Shown here: piece after piece, positions 63,292-64,000 of the stretch
Numbering within the stretch: the first letter of the stretch is position 1
How the letters are laid out: each line of letters opens with the position of its first letter
Assembly: GCA_023052935.1 (NCBI GenBank)
Contig: CM041298.1
Location: 53,389,813 to 53,453,812 of the forward strand
Origin: Piezodorus guildinii
Lineage: Eukaryota > Arthropoda > Insecta > Hemiptera > Pentatomidae
Direction: 5' to 3'
DNA: 64,000 bases
Made by a program: the position numbers and the translations under genes
Notes under the pieces: generated by a model
Database searches by the model: none
Told to the model about the DNA's origin: nothing
The model's input: the letters and a program-made list of their open reading frames with translations, nothing else

Positions 63292-63309
63292 TTGGACGTT
63301 TTTACCTGA
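62392..63309 (+). pseudogene. CR1-like ORF1 (PHD finger, coiled coil, FP-like), copy 2
   Basis: Same sequence as copy 1, including the in-frame TAA at 62674-62676, so the stop predates the duplication. The C-terminus here ends 'SKPTDLDVFT' at 63309 and is probably the original end. About 350 bp of T-rich spacer separates it from ORF2. Confidence 0.75.
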
Positions 63310-63659
63310 AATATTTTAGTTAGTCTCCAACTGATTATAAAAGGTTTATTTTTTCTCACAGAAGTATTAGTTATGTTTATTTTTGTTGGTTTACTTTTAT
63401 TTTTCTCTATGTTAAAACTTTTCAGTAGCAATAATTTTTATTTGTTTTCCTTTTTTATTTATATTTCTCCTGAAAATGTATTTTTAATATTATATAGATT
63501 CATTAAGTCATTAATTATATATTTATCTTATTTTTTATTGAATTTTTTGAAATTGTATTATTTTTTTTCTTATTTTATTGAACACTTCTTAAAAATGTAT
63601 TGTATCCTATTCCTAAACCTAAAAATTTTTTCCTGTTCTATTACTTCACATTCCCAGTC

Positions 63660-64000
63660 ATGACCAATCTCCTCATGTCCTGTCACGTTAATGCACAATC
63701 CCTCATAGCCCATATCGATGAATTCCAACAATATTTTCTAGATAATTTCTATCACATAATAGCTGTATCCGAAACCTGGCTCAAACCTCACATCCCATCC
63801 TCTCAAGTATCCCTCTCCAATTATTCCTTCCTACGCCATGATAGATCTGATCGCAGGGGTGGTGGTGTGGGTCTGTATATACATGACAGCCTCGAGGCCA
63901 AAATCCTTTTCCAATCTCCTTCTCCTGACTATCCTCATCTTGAATATATATTTGTGGAGATTTCAACTTTCTCATCTCCTCTCCTTTATGTAATTGTCTA
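63660..64000 (+). CDS. CR1-like ORF2, N-terminal APE endonuclease (partial, runs off the window)
   Basis: An ATG at 63660 opens a frame with no stop to the window end. 'SCHVNAQSLIAHIDEFQ' (the catalytic Asn region), 'IIAVSETWLKPHIPSSQ' (metal-binding Glu), then 'DRRGGGVGLYIHDSL' are the first three signature blocks of APE endonucleases in CR1-type LINEs. RT should follow to the right of 64000. It follows the two ORF1 copies in the same direction, so together they form the 5' end of one element. Confidence 0.8.
   Translation, partial: MTNLLMSCHVNAQSLIAHIDEFQQYFLDNFYHIIAVSETWLKPHIPSSQVSLSNYSFLRHDRSDRRGGGVGLYIHDSLEAKILFQSPSPDYPHLEYIFVEISTFSSPLLYVIV

Overview
This window is AT-rich nuclear DNA that reads as a graveyard of transposable elements. 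I found no host protein gene, rRNA or functional tRNA. The element set (an errantivirus-type Ty3/Gypsy element with an F-like env frame, Jockey-like and CR1/L2-like non-LTR elements, an RLE-type LINE, mariner, tRNA-derived SINEs, long TA microsatellites) points to an arthropod, most likely an insect. The species cannot be named from sequence alone.

Layout. 1-15 kb: SINEs, a CR1-like 3' relic, two foldback elements of one family (1.04-1.99 and 5.74-6.58 kb), a Jockey-like fragment nested in an unnamed repeat (9.5-10.5 kb), the C-terminus of an RLE-type LINE (11.3-12.1 kb) and an internally deleted Jockey-like copy (12.2-13.5 kb). 15.4-19.1 kb: a 3.7 kb foldback structure whose arms are arrays of about 111-bp repeats and whose outer ends are 21-bp minisatellites read outward as a seven-residue repeat. 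19-25 kb: repeat relics plus an internally deleted LTR element (21.77-22.96 kb). 25.4-32.9 kb: a 7.5 kb errantivirus-like retrotransposon on the minus strand with identical 291-bp LTRs, nested in the 3' tail of an older Jockey-like copy. 33-48 kb: relics, a deleted mariner with perfect inverted repeats, SINEs, a 5'-truncated Jockey-like copy with an 11-bp target duplication, and a second RLE-LINE copy. 48.8-49.8 kb: a nearly perfect 2 x 257 bp palindrome between TA tracts. 50.6-55.0 kb: a near full-length but decayed Jockey-like element. 56-60 kb: more LINE relics. 60.8-64.0 kb: the 5' part of a CR1-like element whose 5' region plus PHD-finger ORF1 is duplicated in an exact 1,256-bp tandem, followed by an ORF2 endonuclease that runs off the window.

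How the parts fit. The LTR element carries gag, a pol frame reached by a -1 shift at a T TTT TTA heptamer, an integrase frame and an env-like frame, with a tRNA-Lys-type primer site. Several lesions suggest this copy is not autonomous: the integrase position expected to be catalytic Glu is Asn, there is a frame change between RT/RNase H and integrase, and the env N-terminus is out of frame. The nesting order gives a relative history: older dispersed repeats received Jockey-like elements and SINEs, which later received SINEs, a LINE fragment and the LTR element.
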